From: Diphasiastrum complanatum | Taxonomy: Eukaryota; Streptophyta; Lycopodiopsida; Lycopodiales; Lycopodiaceae | Assembly: GCA_029204225.1 (NCBI GenBank) | Contig: CM055111.1 | Location: 2,703,029 to 2,767,028, forward strand | DNA: 64,000 nt | Direction of reading: 5' to 3' | Shown: positions 54,904 to 64,000 of the stretch, one piece after another | How the letters are laid out: the number at the start of each line of letters is the position of its first letter | Numbering within the stretch: position 1 is the stretch's first letter | Notes under the pieces: model-generated | Databases searched by the model: none | Told to the model about the DNA's origin: nothing | What the model saw: the letters and a program-made list of their open reading frames with translations, nothing else | Program-made: the position numbers and the translations under genes

Positions 54904-55553
54904 TGTGAAAGATCTCAAATCCTTAAGATCCAATCTACTTGAATGATCTTTGGTTAGAACGAGAAATACACTACCAATTTCACCAATGTACAAAAATCAG
55001 CATCTACACACAATTTGAGATGCAAATACTAATAGAACTTGATCAAACTTGAATGAAATGATTATGTACTATTGCTGTCGATACAAAACTAGCAAGCTAC
55101 TGTATCTCACACGTGTGGATCCAAAAATAGCTAATATAGATCATTCTACACATAGAATTGCAAGCAATCACCAAGATAGTGCACCAATGGATAGTAGAGC
55201 CCAAGAGAACCATGTATAAGCATGAAATGAGATAGATAAGAGAGAAGATAACTCTCTCCATGAGTTACATCCTTTTATATCAGGTCCAAACCCTATTTGG
55301 CCACTTGGCTTTCCCACCAAAATGCTAACCCTACCAATTTTGGGTCTAGATTCAATGTACCCAACTTATTCAAATTGAATCTACTCAAACTCGCATTCTA
55401 TCTTTCCCACACTTTCAAAAAGTGTTTATTCAAATGAAATTTAGACTAATGAACTTTGAAAAGTCAACCTCTAAGTCTAAAACAAGTTTTGGCCTCAATA
55501 TGCCAAATATGAAAATATTGCAAAATGTGATGAAACTAGTTGAATCTTTCACA
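54904..55553 (-). mobile_element. M3 5' LTR
   Basis: 650 bp. CACACGTGTG at 55108-55117. The minus-strand promoter box TATAAAAGGATG is near 55280 (with ATATAAAAGG). Confidence 0.92.
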
Positions 55554-55914
55554 GTTCTTCTACATTCTTTTGTTATGATTCCAAGAAAGTCATTTTTCCA
55601 GCAAGTAGAGTTACATGTCTTCATAAAGAGAGTAGATCAAATGGTTCTATCAAGAGACTTGGTGAGGAAGATAGTCACAAGTCAAGAAGAAGAGAAGTAT
55701 GTGAAGAGTTCAAAGTAGGATGTACTTTGAATGATGTCATTGTGAATGATAGTGAGGAAGAATCATTATCATATGAGTCATTACCTAAAACATTGAGTAG
55801 AAGTTCTTGTTTGAAAAAAGAGAGTACTTCAATCATCCTTATGTTGAAGGTACTAGTCATTTTTATCATGGCTTCTAATGTTTTTGAGGTTTCTACTTCT
55901 TATGATGCAAATTA
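55554..55914 (+). pseudogene. P3 pol-like region right of M3, integrase C-terminal remnant
   Basis: Continues the protease frame: SSTFFCYDSKKVIFPASRVTC, then Lys/Glu/Ser-rich text, to TAA 55912-55914. The first residues resemble the copia integrase end (YVPSTKKVI.SRDV) but with many changes, and the integrase core itself is missing. Read without M3 it would join 49313-50194 as one frame broken only by the TAA at 50153. Confidence 0.45.
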
Positions 55915-56606
55915 AGAGGGAATCTTATGAAGGGAAGATCAATGGAAGATTGGTTCTTGGGAAGATCCAAGGCATGGATCTCACATCTCTTCGTCAACTC
56001 AAAGGATTCTATGATTATGAATTGATCACTCATGATCAAGATGGCAAAAGGTTGGTTGGAGAAGACTACATGGAGCAAATCGAGAGGCAATTTCTTCAAG
56101 GCAAGGGAGATCTCATTGGTGAGCTTATTGAGGTTTGTTATGGACTCAAGAGGGCTGGATTTATTAGGTTTGATACTCATCTTCACCTGCTCTACTTCAT
56201 ATTGGATGGAAAGTTTGGAATCTATCTTTTGATTTATGATGGTGACATTGGTGACCTTGTTTTCACTAACCTTTGTGGAAATTCGAGATCAAGCATTGAT
56301 GAGTTCTTGTTGGATCTAGATCATTTTTTTGAGAGGGAGTATCTCCAAAGGTTCAGGTCTAAAGATATTCATATCTTTGATATCTTTGATGATCAAGAGA
56401 AAGGTAATCAAGTGGAAGCGACTCACTTTGCTTTACTCACATGTTTTGGAGAATTTTCTTGTGTAGATGATGCTATGCAAGTGGATATTGGTTCTCATGG
56501 TTTTCATACTGGAAAATCAAGTAATGGATCTGGAAAACAAAGTTTTTTCAATGACTTTGATGGTCAAGGGGAAGATCAAGAGGTTGGTCTCAAAGGGCTT
56601 CAATGA
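55878..56606 (+). pseudogene. P3 strongly diverged RT-like region
   Basis: A 242-codon open frame overlapping the previous one. EDYMEQIERQF ... VCYGLKRAG matches copia YMEQPEGF ... SLYGLKQAP. The spacing from YMEQ to YGLK is exactly 20 residues, as in M2. LLIYDGDIG is the catalytic box, YDGD at 56235-56246 instead of YVDD. Fourteen residues are missing between YGLK and LLIY. SSIDEFLLDLDHFFERE follows, like the helix after the box. From about 56440 it passes into the segment shared with M3. It cannot be an active RT. Confidence 0.6.
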
Positions 56607-57344
56607 CACAAAAGGAAAGGTGGCAATTTGGAGCTAGTCAAGAGCATCAAAGGAAGGCTATTTAGAAAGATGTTATTTTTGCAGCTTATTAAAGACTCAA
56701 GTAAGGTCAAAGGAGCAGCAAGGAAGTGTTGTTCAAGTTTACTTTACTTGTTCTATCTCATGTTTGAGCTATTTCATGTGGATGTGTGCAAATTGTCAAG
56801 ATATGGACAAACTACCTACATTGTCTTGCAATATCTTATTGTTGGAGTTGTACTAGCATTCTTGGCTGGTTTTGCTGATGGAAATGAAGCTATTGGAGGT
56901 TCATTATGTCACTCATTCATGGCCAAGTCATCAAGTGTTGATGATATCTTGTGGCAAGATGGAGATGGAGGCTCATTCATGGAGTTTTATGGTGGAGACA
57001 TGTCAAGAAAGGACAAAGTTGGAGGAGACAAGCAAGCAAATGGTCATCACTCACATTTATTGTTTGGTTGCTATAATTTTCCAGAGAGTTCAAAGTTTGA
57101 AACATGGAGGAATCATTTCATTCACATTCTATTTGGTTATTCATGTTCTAGTTATATCTTGATGTGTAAAATTGATGTAAGAAATAGTGAAGCATCCAAT
57201 TTGGACACTATTCTCTATATCAATTATGAAAGATACTTCAGAACCTTAGAAAGGAGATCTATACTTAAAATGGAGATCATTCTAAAGTTGGATCAAAGTT
57301 CTATTGTCAAAACTATGCCAAAACTAGTTGAAGAGGGAGTGTGA
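56607..57344 (+). pseudogene. P3 3' segment shared with M3 (RNase H-like position)
   Basis: Open 238 codons from 56628. RKCCSSLLYLFYLMFELFHVDVCKLSRYGQ sits where copia has SLIYLTITRPDLSYCVGRLSQ. LAGFADGNEA corresponds loosely to LFGFSDSDFA. The remainder (DDILWQDGDGGSFMEFYGGD, HSHLLFGCYNFPESS, TILYINYERYF) has no known match for me. It ends PKLVEEGV with the PPT and LTR stop, like M2. The RNase H acidic residues are not recognisable. Either a rapidly diverged RNase H region or captured sequence. Confidence 0.5.
57324..57339 (+). promoter_or_regulatory. P3 polypurine tract
   Basis: CTAGTTGAAGAGGGAG, identical in M2 and M3, encodes the last residues LVEEG(V) and adjoins the LTR. The stop codon TGA is formed by LTR bases 3-5. 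Confidence 0.85.
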
Positions 57345-57993
57345 GAGATTTCAACTAGTTTAGTCTAGTTTAGTCACATTTTAGTAAATTGTCAATAAGA
57401 GGCCAAAACTCATTCTAGACTTAAAGATAAACTTTTTGAAGTTATGTTAGTTTAAAATACATTCAATAAACACTTTTTGAAAGTGTGGGAAAGTTGGTAG
57501 TCGAGTTTGAGAGAGATTCAAATTTGAACTTTGGGTACATTGAATCTAGACCCAAAAATAGTAGGGTTTACATTTTGGAGGGAAAGCCAAGTGCCCAAAT
57601 AGGGTTTGGAAACTCTATAAAAGGATGTAACTCGTGGAAAGACACATCTTCTCTCTTCTCTCTCTCATTTCATCATTATACATGGTTCTCATTGGGTTCT
57701 ACTACTCATTGGTGCACTATCTTGGTGTTATCTTGCAATCTTGTGTGTAGAATGCTCATTTATTGCTATTTTCGGTTCCACACGTGTGAAATACAGTAGG
57801 GTACTGTAATTGTATGGACAGCAAACATATTTTATGTTTTGGTTCATGTTTGATCAAAATCTCTTAGAGTTTGCATCTCATTTTGTATGTAAATGTTGAT
57901 TTTTCTACATTGGCAGGATTGTTGGTTTGCTCCTTATTGTAACCAAAGATCAGGGACATGGATTGGATCTTGAATGATCTGAAATCCTTCACA
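57340..57993 (+). mobile_element. P3 3' LTR
   Basis: 654 bp, same length as the 5' LTR with about twenty substitutions. CACACGTGTG at 57779-57788. Confidence 0.92.
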
Positions 57994-57997
57994 GCAT

Positions 57998-58344
57998 TTG
58001 AGTGAAGAGAGATCTAATGGTTTTTTATTTATAGGCTTTTTAGCTTCAAAATCCGAGTTGTGGTCATCTCTTATCAATTGGATCAAAATAGCAAGTATTT
58101 TGTGCTTTCTTCATGTTGATACTACTCGATTTGTAGAGTATTTTGTGCTTTCTTCATGTTGATACTACTCAATTAGTTGGAAGTCTTGATCTAGTGGTAG
58201 CCATGTACCATCAGTTTTCTTGAATCTCATATAGCTAAATGTGAGACTGAGCATTTGTTTTTGATATGATAACAAAAAATCATTGAAAATTGTTTTATCC
58301 TGCATTCTATATCATTATTTGTTTTACTATCCCAGCCTTGATCC
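57998..58344 (+). other. Probable right part of the P4 LTR, with 43-bp duplication
   Basis: It continues from the P3 insertion point. TTTTATTTATAGGC near 58027 may be its promoter box. A 43-bp unit starting AGTATTTTGTGC is repeated in tandem at 58094-58136 and 58137-58179. The right end of the LTR could not be fixed. Confidence 0.4.
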
Positions 58345-58760
58345 ATGAAGTTGCAATACAGAAGAAGAAGTCCAAAGGAATTTGCAAATAGTGGTATATA
58401 TTTTTATGAATCTTCATATATACCACAAACAAATGGAGGTTTTGGCAAGCTTGAAACAATTCCGTTGCCAAATTTTCAAAGTGACGAGTGGCCTCCTCCT
58501 GAAAGTATTGCTTCTGAATCCCTTCAGATGCAAGCTACTCTTGGATGTTAGAAATGCCATGCAAATAAGCACGGGTTCGAAAATTGTTCACCTAAGTTGG
58601 TTCCTCTCATTGCATATATTTGTTGATTTTTCTCAAGTGCAAGTGTTCGAAGGACACCAACTTTATTTGTTTGTAAAAATTTATCAGATGAGACTTTGTC
58701 ACAACATCAGAGTGAATCACATCCAATATTCCTGCAAGTGTGCTAGATCCCATTCACTTA
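58345..58760 (+). other. Unidentified coding-like fragment
   Basis: A 68-codon frame (58345-58551: ...EFANSGIYFYESSYIP...FQSDEWPPPESIASESLQ) has balanced composition and Pro/Ser-rich text unlike the TE proteins around it. It could be an exon fragment. No splice-site pair or domain supports a gene. Confidence 0.2.
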
Positions 58761-60060
58761 TGTTTGATGGATATAAATCTGAAAAGAAAAAAATACATTG
58801 AATAATTTAAATTGTAATCTGAAGAGCTTCAATAAAAAAATACCTATGATTGCAGTAGAGTGCATGTGTTTTGATATACTTACAATTATATTTTCGATGA
58901 TCATGAGGATTGATATGTTGTATTTTTATTTTTGAATGCATATAAACATGTTGTACTAATACTTCTGATATAGAGTGACCTCTGGGAGTTGTCTTACTCC
59001 AATTTTTTTGTTTTCCAATAAGATTTGTATCTCAGGATGGATGCAGCAACACCCATAAATTCTTCGTATAATTTGTTGGCTTCTAGTTATCAACGTCATC
59101 TTTCTCATTGTAAAGAATCACAGACTCAACTACAGATCTTGGTCTCCTTGCCATTGCTATTTTCAGAGCTTGGGCGCCAAAAATCTCTTTGATATGATAC
59201 TCAATTCAATTGTTCGTCTCACATTTAATCTCATGAGAATGCCACAGTAGTCATAGTTACTATGCATACTATATTTCTAGTTACAGGGCATACTATATTT
59301 CTATAACTGTAACTAGTCTAATTAACAAATTTCATTATACTAACCAGCATAGTTAAATAAATTTAATTTGGAGTATTGTCGTCGGGCAGATTCGGGCAGG
59401 AAGAGCGACCCAATGGGATATGTCCGTGCTGCCCGACGCAAATTTCAAAGTTTGGTGTAATATATTTTTATTTTTCAATTTATTTGAGCTACGTTGCGTA
59501 GATTTGAAATTTGTGCATTTTGATTGGGCTGGGTGGTGGTAGAAACTAGAGAAAAATAAATAAAAGTATCTTTACAAATGGTCTTTTTTTATTTTGAAAT
59601 TCCTCAATGCATCCTTTTATTTAGTATCAATAATTGATGTTTTGATATTGATTGGCTTGCAAATTTTGCCTGGTGATTACACAAGCTACCATGTGTACAA
59701 ATTCAGGCAGGAGTTAATCTTTAGCATCCTTGGTAGTACCATATGTTGTACATCCACAGGGGCACTACAACACTAATGATGTACGTATAGAGAGCTATAG
59801 AGAGCAAAGAAGAGAGATTTGATAATGTCTCAAATGCATAAATTACACTATATAGATAGAAATAGATTCATGAAGAAAGACATTTGTACAATTGTACTAA
59901 AGCCCAACTTGTGGCTTTCTTTTATTGAATAAATTCATGAATTCATAGATGTTCTTCTGCAATGTCAATTGTCGATGGAAGATCTTTGCAACTTGTGATC
60001 AGCTCTTGTCTTTTTCTTACGTGTAAGAAAATCAACGTGCTAATGTATACATTCATTGCA
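58761..60060. other. No recognised feature
   Basis: AT-rich intergenic-like sequence. A direct duplication of GGCATACTATATTTCTA (near 59260 and 59288) is visible. No gene, LTR end or transposon domain identified. Confidence 0.4.
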
Positions 60061-60069
60061 TATAGTTTT

Positions 60070-60370
60070 GTCTACAATGATAATAGTGCTAGATCCATGC
60101 TTGTAGAGGTAAAGCTACCAAAGGGATTTTTGTTTGAAGCTTGCAATATCACAGTTTATCTCCAGAATAGGAGTCCTACCATTGTGATACCAAAGTTAAA
60201 ACTAGAATAAGCATTCACCAACAGAAAGCCAAAAATGAGTCACTTGAGGATTTTTGGACAAAAGCCTTCGCTCACATTCCAAAGGAGAAAAGAGGTAAAC
60301 CTGATGTAAAAGTATTAAAGTGCATCTTCCTAGGTAATCACTAACACTACATAATGAGTATTCAGACTTG
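60070..60370 (+). pseudogene. Copia integrase C-terminal relic
   Basis: ARSMLVEVKLPKGFLFEACNI and TVYLQNRSPT (about 60090-60180) match the plant copia 'ARSML....P...W.EA...AVYL.NRSPT' landmark. After a stop come NRKPKMSHLRIFG and, in other frames, IPKEKRGKPD and LGNH. About 100 codons are recognisable. Isolated, with neither RT nor LTR beside it. Confidence 0.75.
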
Positions 60371-61282
60371 CCCTCTTGGCATTACAATATGTTTTAAATC
60401 TTGTGAAGTGGTTGAGCCTAAAAAAATTTGATTTGCCGACTTAAATTATCGTCTTTAGGAGGACAAGTCCAATTGAGAAAGTTGAAATTGTGACGTCATT
60501 TATTTACCTACATCTGGAACTAGTTCGAAGTAACATGTTGAAAACATGTCATCGCTTAATCATTATTCTATCTTTATAAAGTTTCTATATACATCATCAC
60601 TTTGATCTAATATCCATTTATGTGATTTCCATTTCATCAAGCGTGAGCCCACTCAAATTTGACTCCTCCTCATCATCAATCTATATCAAGTGTAATTCAA
60701 CCATTAAAAAACTCATATCTAGTTACATGTAACCCATCTGATCACCAAGAATTTTGAAGTCACTTTCAAATATCATATCCAATTAGCAATCTCCAATTTT
60801 GCATCCTAGATACTCGTAACTATGATCAAAATATAACGTGGCATCCATTTTGATAATATCCATACAATCATTTACACGTACAACAAATGTGATTCACATA
60901 ATTGAGATTTGAATCTATCAAGATTGAATAATGACATAGTAAGAAAGAGGTGACTTAAAGAGTTGTCTAATTGAAGAGGGGCGATTTTTGTGTCCAAAAA
61001 AGTTGAAATAGTTGAGCTTGGTATGTGTTATTTTTTTCGCAAGTAGTTTGCTACACCTAATTATGATTGGTCCATATTTTATGATTCGTTGTTCTACACG
61101 TTTCTTCATTCTACCATTTATGCTACAAGGTTTTTTTACTTTTTCCCATTGTTATGAGAATTCTAGGGGCAAAGCACCTCCTTTTGGGATTCTAGTTTGA
61201 TATGTTTGTTAAACTTGTGAGCTAAATGACAAAAAGCATAAGTGAACATCATCCGAAGCGTTAGGCATACCAATATTATTCT
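60371..61282. other. No recognised feature
   Basis: AT-rich, non-coding. Frames here are short and show no domain. Confidence 0.4.
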
Positions 61283-62886
61283 CTTCTTAGAGACAAGCTA
61301 GTCGATTTTTTGAGCTTTCTTGAAACAATTTCTATTTAAAAACACTTTACAATGTTGCCTTGGTCATGAAAGCTATTATAATCAACATGTATGGTCCTAG
61401 TCGACTTTTAAAATTCAATGCTTTTGATCGGAAAATTCTACTATGAAATTGTAGACACATATTTTCTAGGCTTATTTTTTTGTCTTAATCATTACTACTT
61501 TTTGATAGTCAAGTAAATTTTTGATTGTCTCTTTGGTGAAGAAATGAGAGTTTACACTGTCACTCTTATTAGGGAGCTTTGAGCCCTCCACTTTTTTGGC
61601 AAAGTTTGGGTGGATGGACTTAATCATAACCAAGCTTGGTGGGTCATTGAAGTTTTTTGAGCGCTACAACTTTGTACTTTAACTTTAGAGCCTAGAGTAG
61701 AACTTGTAAAAGACGCTATAACAAATGTGTAACAATTGATACATATCAAATAAAACCCAGGCTAGCACAACCAAAGTTAAAATATGGACCTCTAAAAAAG
61801 TGAGATCCCTACCTACCTACATGCTATCCAAAGTGAACATGCATTATTTGCGTATGATGAGCAAAGGCAAAAGTGTCCATATGGACCTCTAAAAAAGTGA
61901 GATCCCTACCTACCTACATGCTATCCAAAGTGAACATGCATTATTTGCGTATGATGAGCAAAGGCAAAAGTGTGGACAGAGGTCTGAAAAAGTGTGGACA
62001 GAGGTCTGAGTGAAACGAAGAGTGGGCTGAACCGGAAGCACATGCGCATGTTATCCCTACACAGGCGGAAGTGAGAGGTGATCGCTTCTTAGAGACAAGC
62101 TAGTCGATTTTTTGAGCTTTCTTGAAACAATTTCTATTTAAAAACACTTTACAATGTTGCCTTGGTCATGAAAGCTATTATAATCAACATGTATGGTCCT
62201 AGTCGACTTTTAAAATTCAATGCTTTTGATCGGAAAATTCTACTATGAAATTGTAGACACATATTTTCTAGGCTTATTTTTTTGTCTTAATCATTACTAC
62301 TTTTTGATAGTCAAGTAAATTTTTGATTGTCTCTTTGGTGAAGAAATGAGAGTTTACACTGTCACTCTTATTAGGGAGCTTTGAGCCCTCCACTTTTTTG
62401 GCAAAGTTTGGGTGGATGGACTTAATCATAACCAAGCTTGGTGGGTCATTGAAGTTTTTTGAGCGCTACAACTTTGTACTTTAACTTTAGAGCCTAGAGT
62501 AGAACTTGTAAAAGACGCTATAACAAATGTGTAACAATTGATACATATCAAATAAAACCCAGGCTAGCACAACCAAAGTTAAAATATGGACCTCTAAAAA
62601 AGTGAGATCCCTACCTACCTACATGCTATCCAAAGTGAACATGCATTATTTGCGTATGATGAGCAAAGGCAAAAGTGTCCATATGGACCTCTAAAAAAGT
62701 GAGATCCCTACCTACCTACATGCTATCCAAAGTGAACATGCATTATTTGCGTATGATGAGCAAAGGCAAAAGTGTGGACAGAGGTCTGAAAAAGTGTGGA
62801 CAGAGGTCTGAGTGAAACGAAGAGTGGGCTGAACCGGAAGCACATGCGCATGTTATCCCTACACAGGCGAAAGTGAGAGGTGATCG
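61283..62886. repeat. 802-bp tandem segmental duplication
   Basis: Unit 61283-62084 is followed directly by 62085-62886. All landmarks checked (CTTCTTAGAGAC, AAAATATGGACC, GAACCGGAAG, GATCGC) recur at an offset of exactly 802 bp, and I saw only isolated differences (for example CGGAAG against CGAAAG near 62869). The right edge of the unit is inside sequence that is itself repeated again at 63100-63259. No coding region. Confidence 0.95.
61782..61975. repeat. 97-bp tandem repeat inside the 802-bp unit
   Basis: ATATGGACCTCTAAAAAAG begins at 61782 and 61879. The unit runs through CTACCTACCTACATGC, GTGAACATGCATTATTTGCG and GGCAAAAGTGT. The same pair recurs at 62584 and 62681 in the second 802-bp copy. 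Confidence 0.95.
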
Positions 62887-63085
62887 CTGCTCAGTTGCCC
62901 GCCTCACACATTCCCCTCTACAGGATCCCATGATCACAGACCCTCCCCTCCGGAGGATCGCGTTCAGCGACTACCGCCTTGGAGTGGACAGAGGTCTGAA
63001 AAAGTGTGGACAGAGGTCTGAAAAAGTGTGGACAGAGGTCTGAGTGAAACGAAGAGTGGGCTGTGTGGACAGAGGTCTGAGTGAA
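62768..63085. repeat. 22-bp minisatellite (GTGTGGACAGAGGTCTGAAAAA)-type array
   Basis: The word GTGGACAGAGGTCTGA occurs near 62775 and 62797, then near 62984, 63006, 63028 and 63066, and also near 61973 and 61995. Spacing of 22 bp within groups. The units appear at the seams of the larger duplications. Confidence 0.85.
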
Positions 63086-63259
63086 ACGAAGAGTGGGCTG
63101 AACCGGAAGCACATGCGCATGTTATCCCTACACAGGCGGAAGTGAGAGGTGATCGCTGCTCAGTTGCCCGCCTCACACATTCCCCTCTACAGGATCCCAT
63201 GATCACAGACCCTCCCCTCCGGAGGATCGCGTTCAGCGACTACCGCCTTGGAGTGGACA
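62831..63259. repeat. 269-bp-offset duplication of a GC-richer block
   Basis: GAACCGGAAGCACATGCGCA at 62831 recurs at 63100. Both continue through TGCTCAGTTGCCCGCC, CAGGATCCCATGATCACAG, CCTCCGGAGGATCGCG and CTACCGCCTTGGAGTGGACA. After GGACA the left copy runs into the minisatellite and the right copy into unique sequence (63260), which identifies the right copy as the probable original. Confidence 0.9.
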
Positions 63260-63260
63260 C

Positions 63261-64000
63261 GCCCAGAATGAGTGCGATATCCGACCACGTTAGATTACCC
63301 ATTCACACTGTCCTGTCCCCACTTGGGCTACAGATGGCCGCTACACCACCCGACGATAGTATGCTGCTGAATCTCAGCTTATGCAGACATGGTGTAGTCT
63401 ATCTGCATGCACTTATGGGTCTACGTATGCCACGCGTCTGCTTCTGCTTCATAACAAGCACCCGGATATGGTGCAACGGCCTGATCACACTAGTAAAGCC
63501 AGAAATGATTTTGTAGCATCATACCTCTGACCAAAAACTCAACAGTACTTGCGTATGTTGGCAGCCACAAAATGGTCCAACACAGACCTGTGGTAGCATC
63601 ACAATCAGCGATCCAGAAGCCCACAAAACTCTGAAGATTCAGACCTCTGAAGGGCGCTACTACAGCGATGTACAGGAGGGCGAACTTTAGAACTTCTCTT
63701 CAGTAATTTTAGCCCAAGAATGTGCTGAATTGGCGTCTCTTAAAAGCGACATGGAGCAGAAAAGCAGATTCAATAGCTCATGAGCGAGTGGGTTGTGTGC
63801 AGTCATAAGTAGCACATGCCCTGTTGGTTAGCACTGGATAGCAGATTAACCATCTATGACAGACAGCCTCCATTTTGAACTTAGTTTGTACAAAAATTGG
63901 CTAGACGCTGCTTGTTGGCAGGTCGATGATGGGTTTCATTGAGAAGCATGGACAACAAAAATCTATGCATTTTTTGATCCACAGGGTATAGTGAGCAAAC
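63261..64000. other. Unrecognised, GC-richer sequence at window end
   Basis: Less AT-rich than the rest. One 124-codon frame spans the repeat edge (63142-63516) and shows no domain. Possibly low-copy or genic DNA beginning here; nothing further supported. Confidence 0.3.

Larger units (their letters stand above)
50190..55558 (-). mobile_element. Nested copia element M3 with target duplication GTTCT
   Basis: A minus-strand element inserted into P3. GTTCT lies at 50190-50194 and 55554-55558; LTRs at 50195-50827 (633 bp, one 17-bp deletion) and 54904-55553 (650 bp). LTRs differ at roughly three per cent of sites. PBS at 54892, gag in two frames, protease-integrase open, then a P3-like segment in place of RT/RNase H. 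Non-autonomous. Confidence 0.92.
47345..57997 (+). mobile_element. Copia element P3 (non-autonomous), split by M3
   Basis: LTRs of 654 bp at 47349-48002 and 57340-57993, flanked by GCAT (47345-47348 and 57994-57997). PBS 48003, gag from 48578, protease, then a diverged, shortened pol without a recognisable integrase core. M3 lies at 50195-55553. LTRs differ at about twenty sites. Without M3 the element is about 5.3 kb. The gag and the pol-like part are mostly open, yet the RT box reads YDGD. Confidence 0.88.

Noticed and set aside
47494-57799. Two matching 104-codon plus-strand frames (47494-47808 and 57485-57799)
   Set aside because: They lie in the two P3 LTRs and match because the LTRs are copies; no evidence of translation.
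60918-61200. Short overlapping frames near 61 kb
   Set aside because: AT-rich, opposite-strand pair without motifs.
61283-63259. CRISPR array
   Set aside because: Repeats are directly abutting and nested at different sizes, without unique spacers, and the context is plant.
62743-63516. Frames across the right-end duplications as genes
   Set aside because: The same frame appears twice only because the DNA is duplicated; no domain or start context.
63810-63850. tRNA-like text (GGTTAGCACTGGA)
   Set aside because: No matching B box, acceptor stem or cloverleaf could be built around it.

Overview
This window is plant nuclear DNA made almost entirely of LTR retrotransposons, mainly Ty1/copia with a few Ty3/gypsy relics. 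The evidence is repeated gag / protease / integrase / reverse transcriptase / RNase H reading frames, TG...CA LTRs, and primer-binding sites (PBS) matching initiator tRNA-Met (TGGTATCAGAGC, six copies on both strands). No host gene, rRNA, tRNA or CRISPR array could be supported. The species cannot be named from this sequence; the AT-rich, nested layout is typical of plant heterochromatin.

Layout. 1-3640: decayed Ty3/gypsy gag-protease with several zinc knuckles. 3652-4415: two LTR fragments. 4416-5690: unidentified coding-like relic ending at the LTR of family D (5697-6258). 6313-8210: a tandem repeat, an LTR-like fragment and a copia integrase/RT relic. 8221-10328: gypsy gag-protease plus LTR. 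10329-13640: mostly unassigned sequence with one 149-bp tandem repeat. 13693-15822: two truncated copia relics. 16883-17208: gypsy LTR fragment. 17209-28411: copia element A-left, interrupted in gag by the nested minus-strand copia element M1 (17878-24025). 28412-34667: A-right, sharing the LTR 27616-28411 with A-left. 34668-38552: two further truncated copia elements. 38751-45175: a family D LTR split by M2 (38903-44763), an intact minus-strand copia element. 46192-57997 and beyond: copia 3' fragment P4, whose LTR is split by P3 (47349-57993), which is itself split by minus-strand M3 (50195-55553). 58345-60370: an unidentified coding-like fragment and a copia integrase relic. 61283-63260: hierarchical tandem duplications. 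63261-64000: unrecognised.

How the parts relate. M2 has two LTRs that read as identical, a PBS, a polypurine tract (PPT) and one uninterrupted 1316-codon gag-pol with every catalytic residue visible, so it is the only plausibly autonomous, recent element here. M3 and P3 are related but defective. They share M2's PBS and PPT and related LTR ends, but their RT/RNase H region is replaced by a strongly diverged, shortened segment, and both have lost the Gag zinc knuckle. This resembles a helper/parasite set. Five LTR families in the window also share a CACACGTGTG palindrome (G-box core) downstream of the promoter. The rest of the window records how such elements decay: microhomology deletions and duplications, nonsense codons, and tandem LTR sharing.
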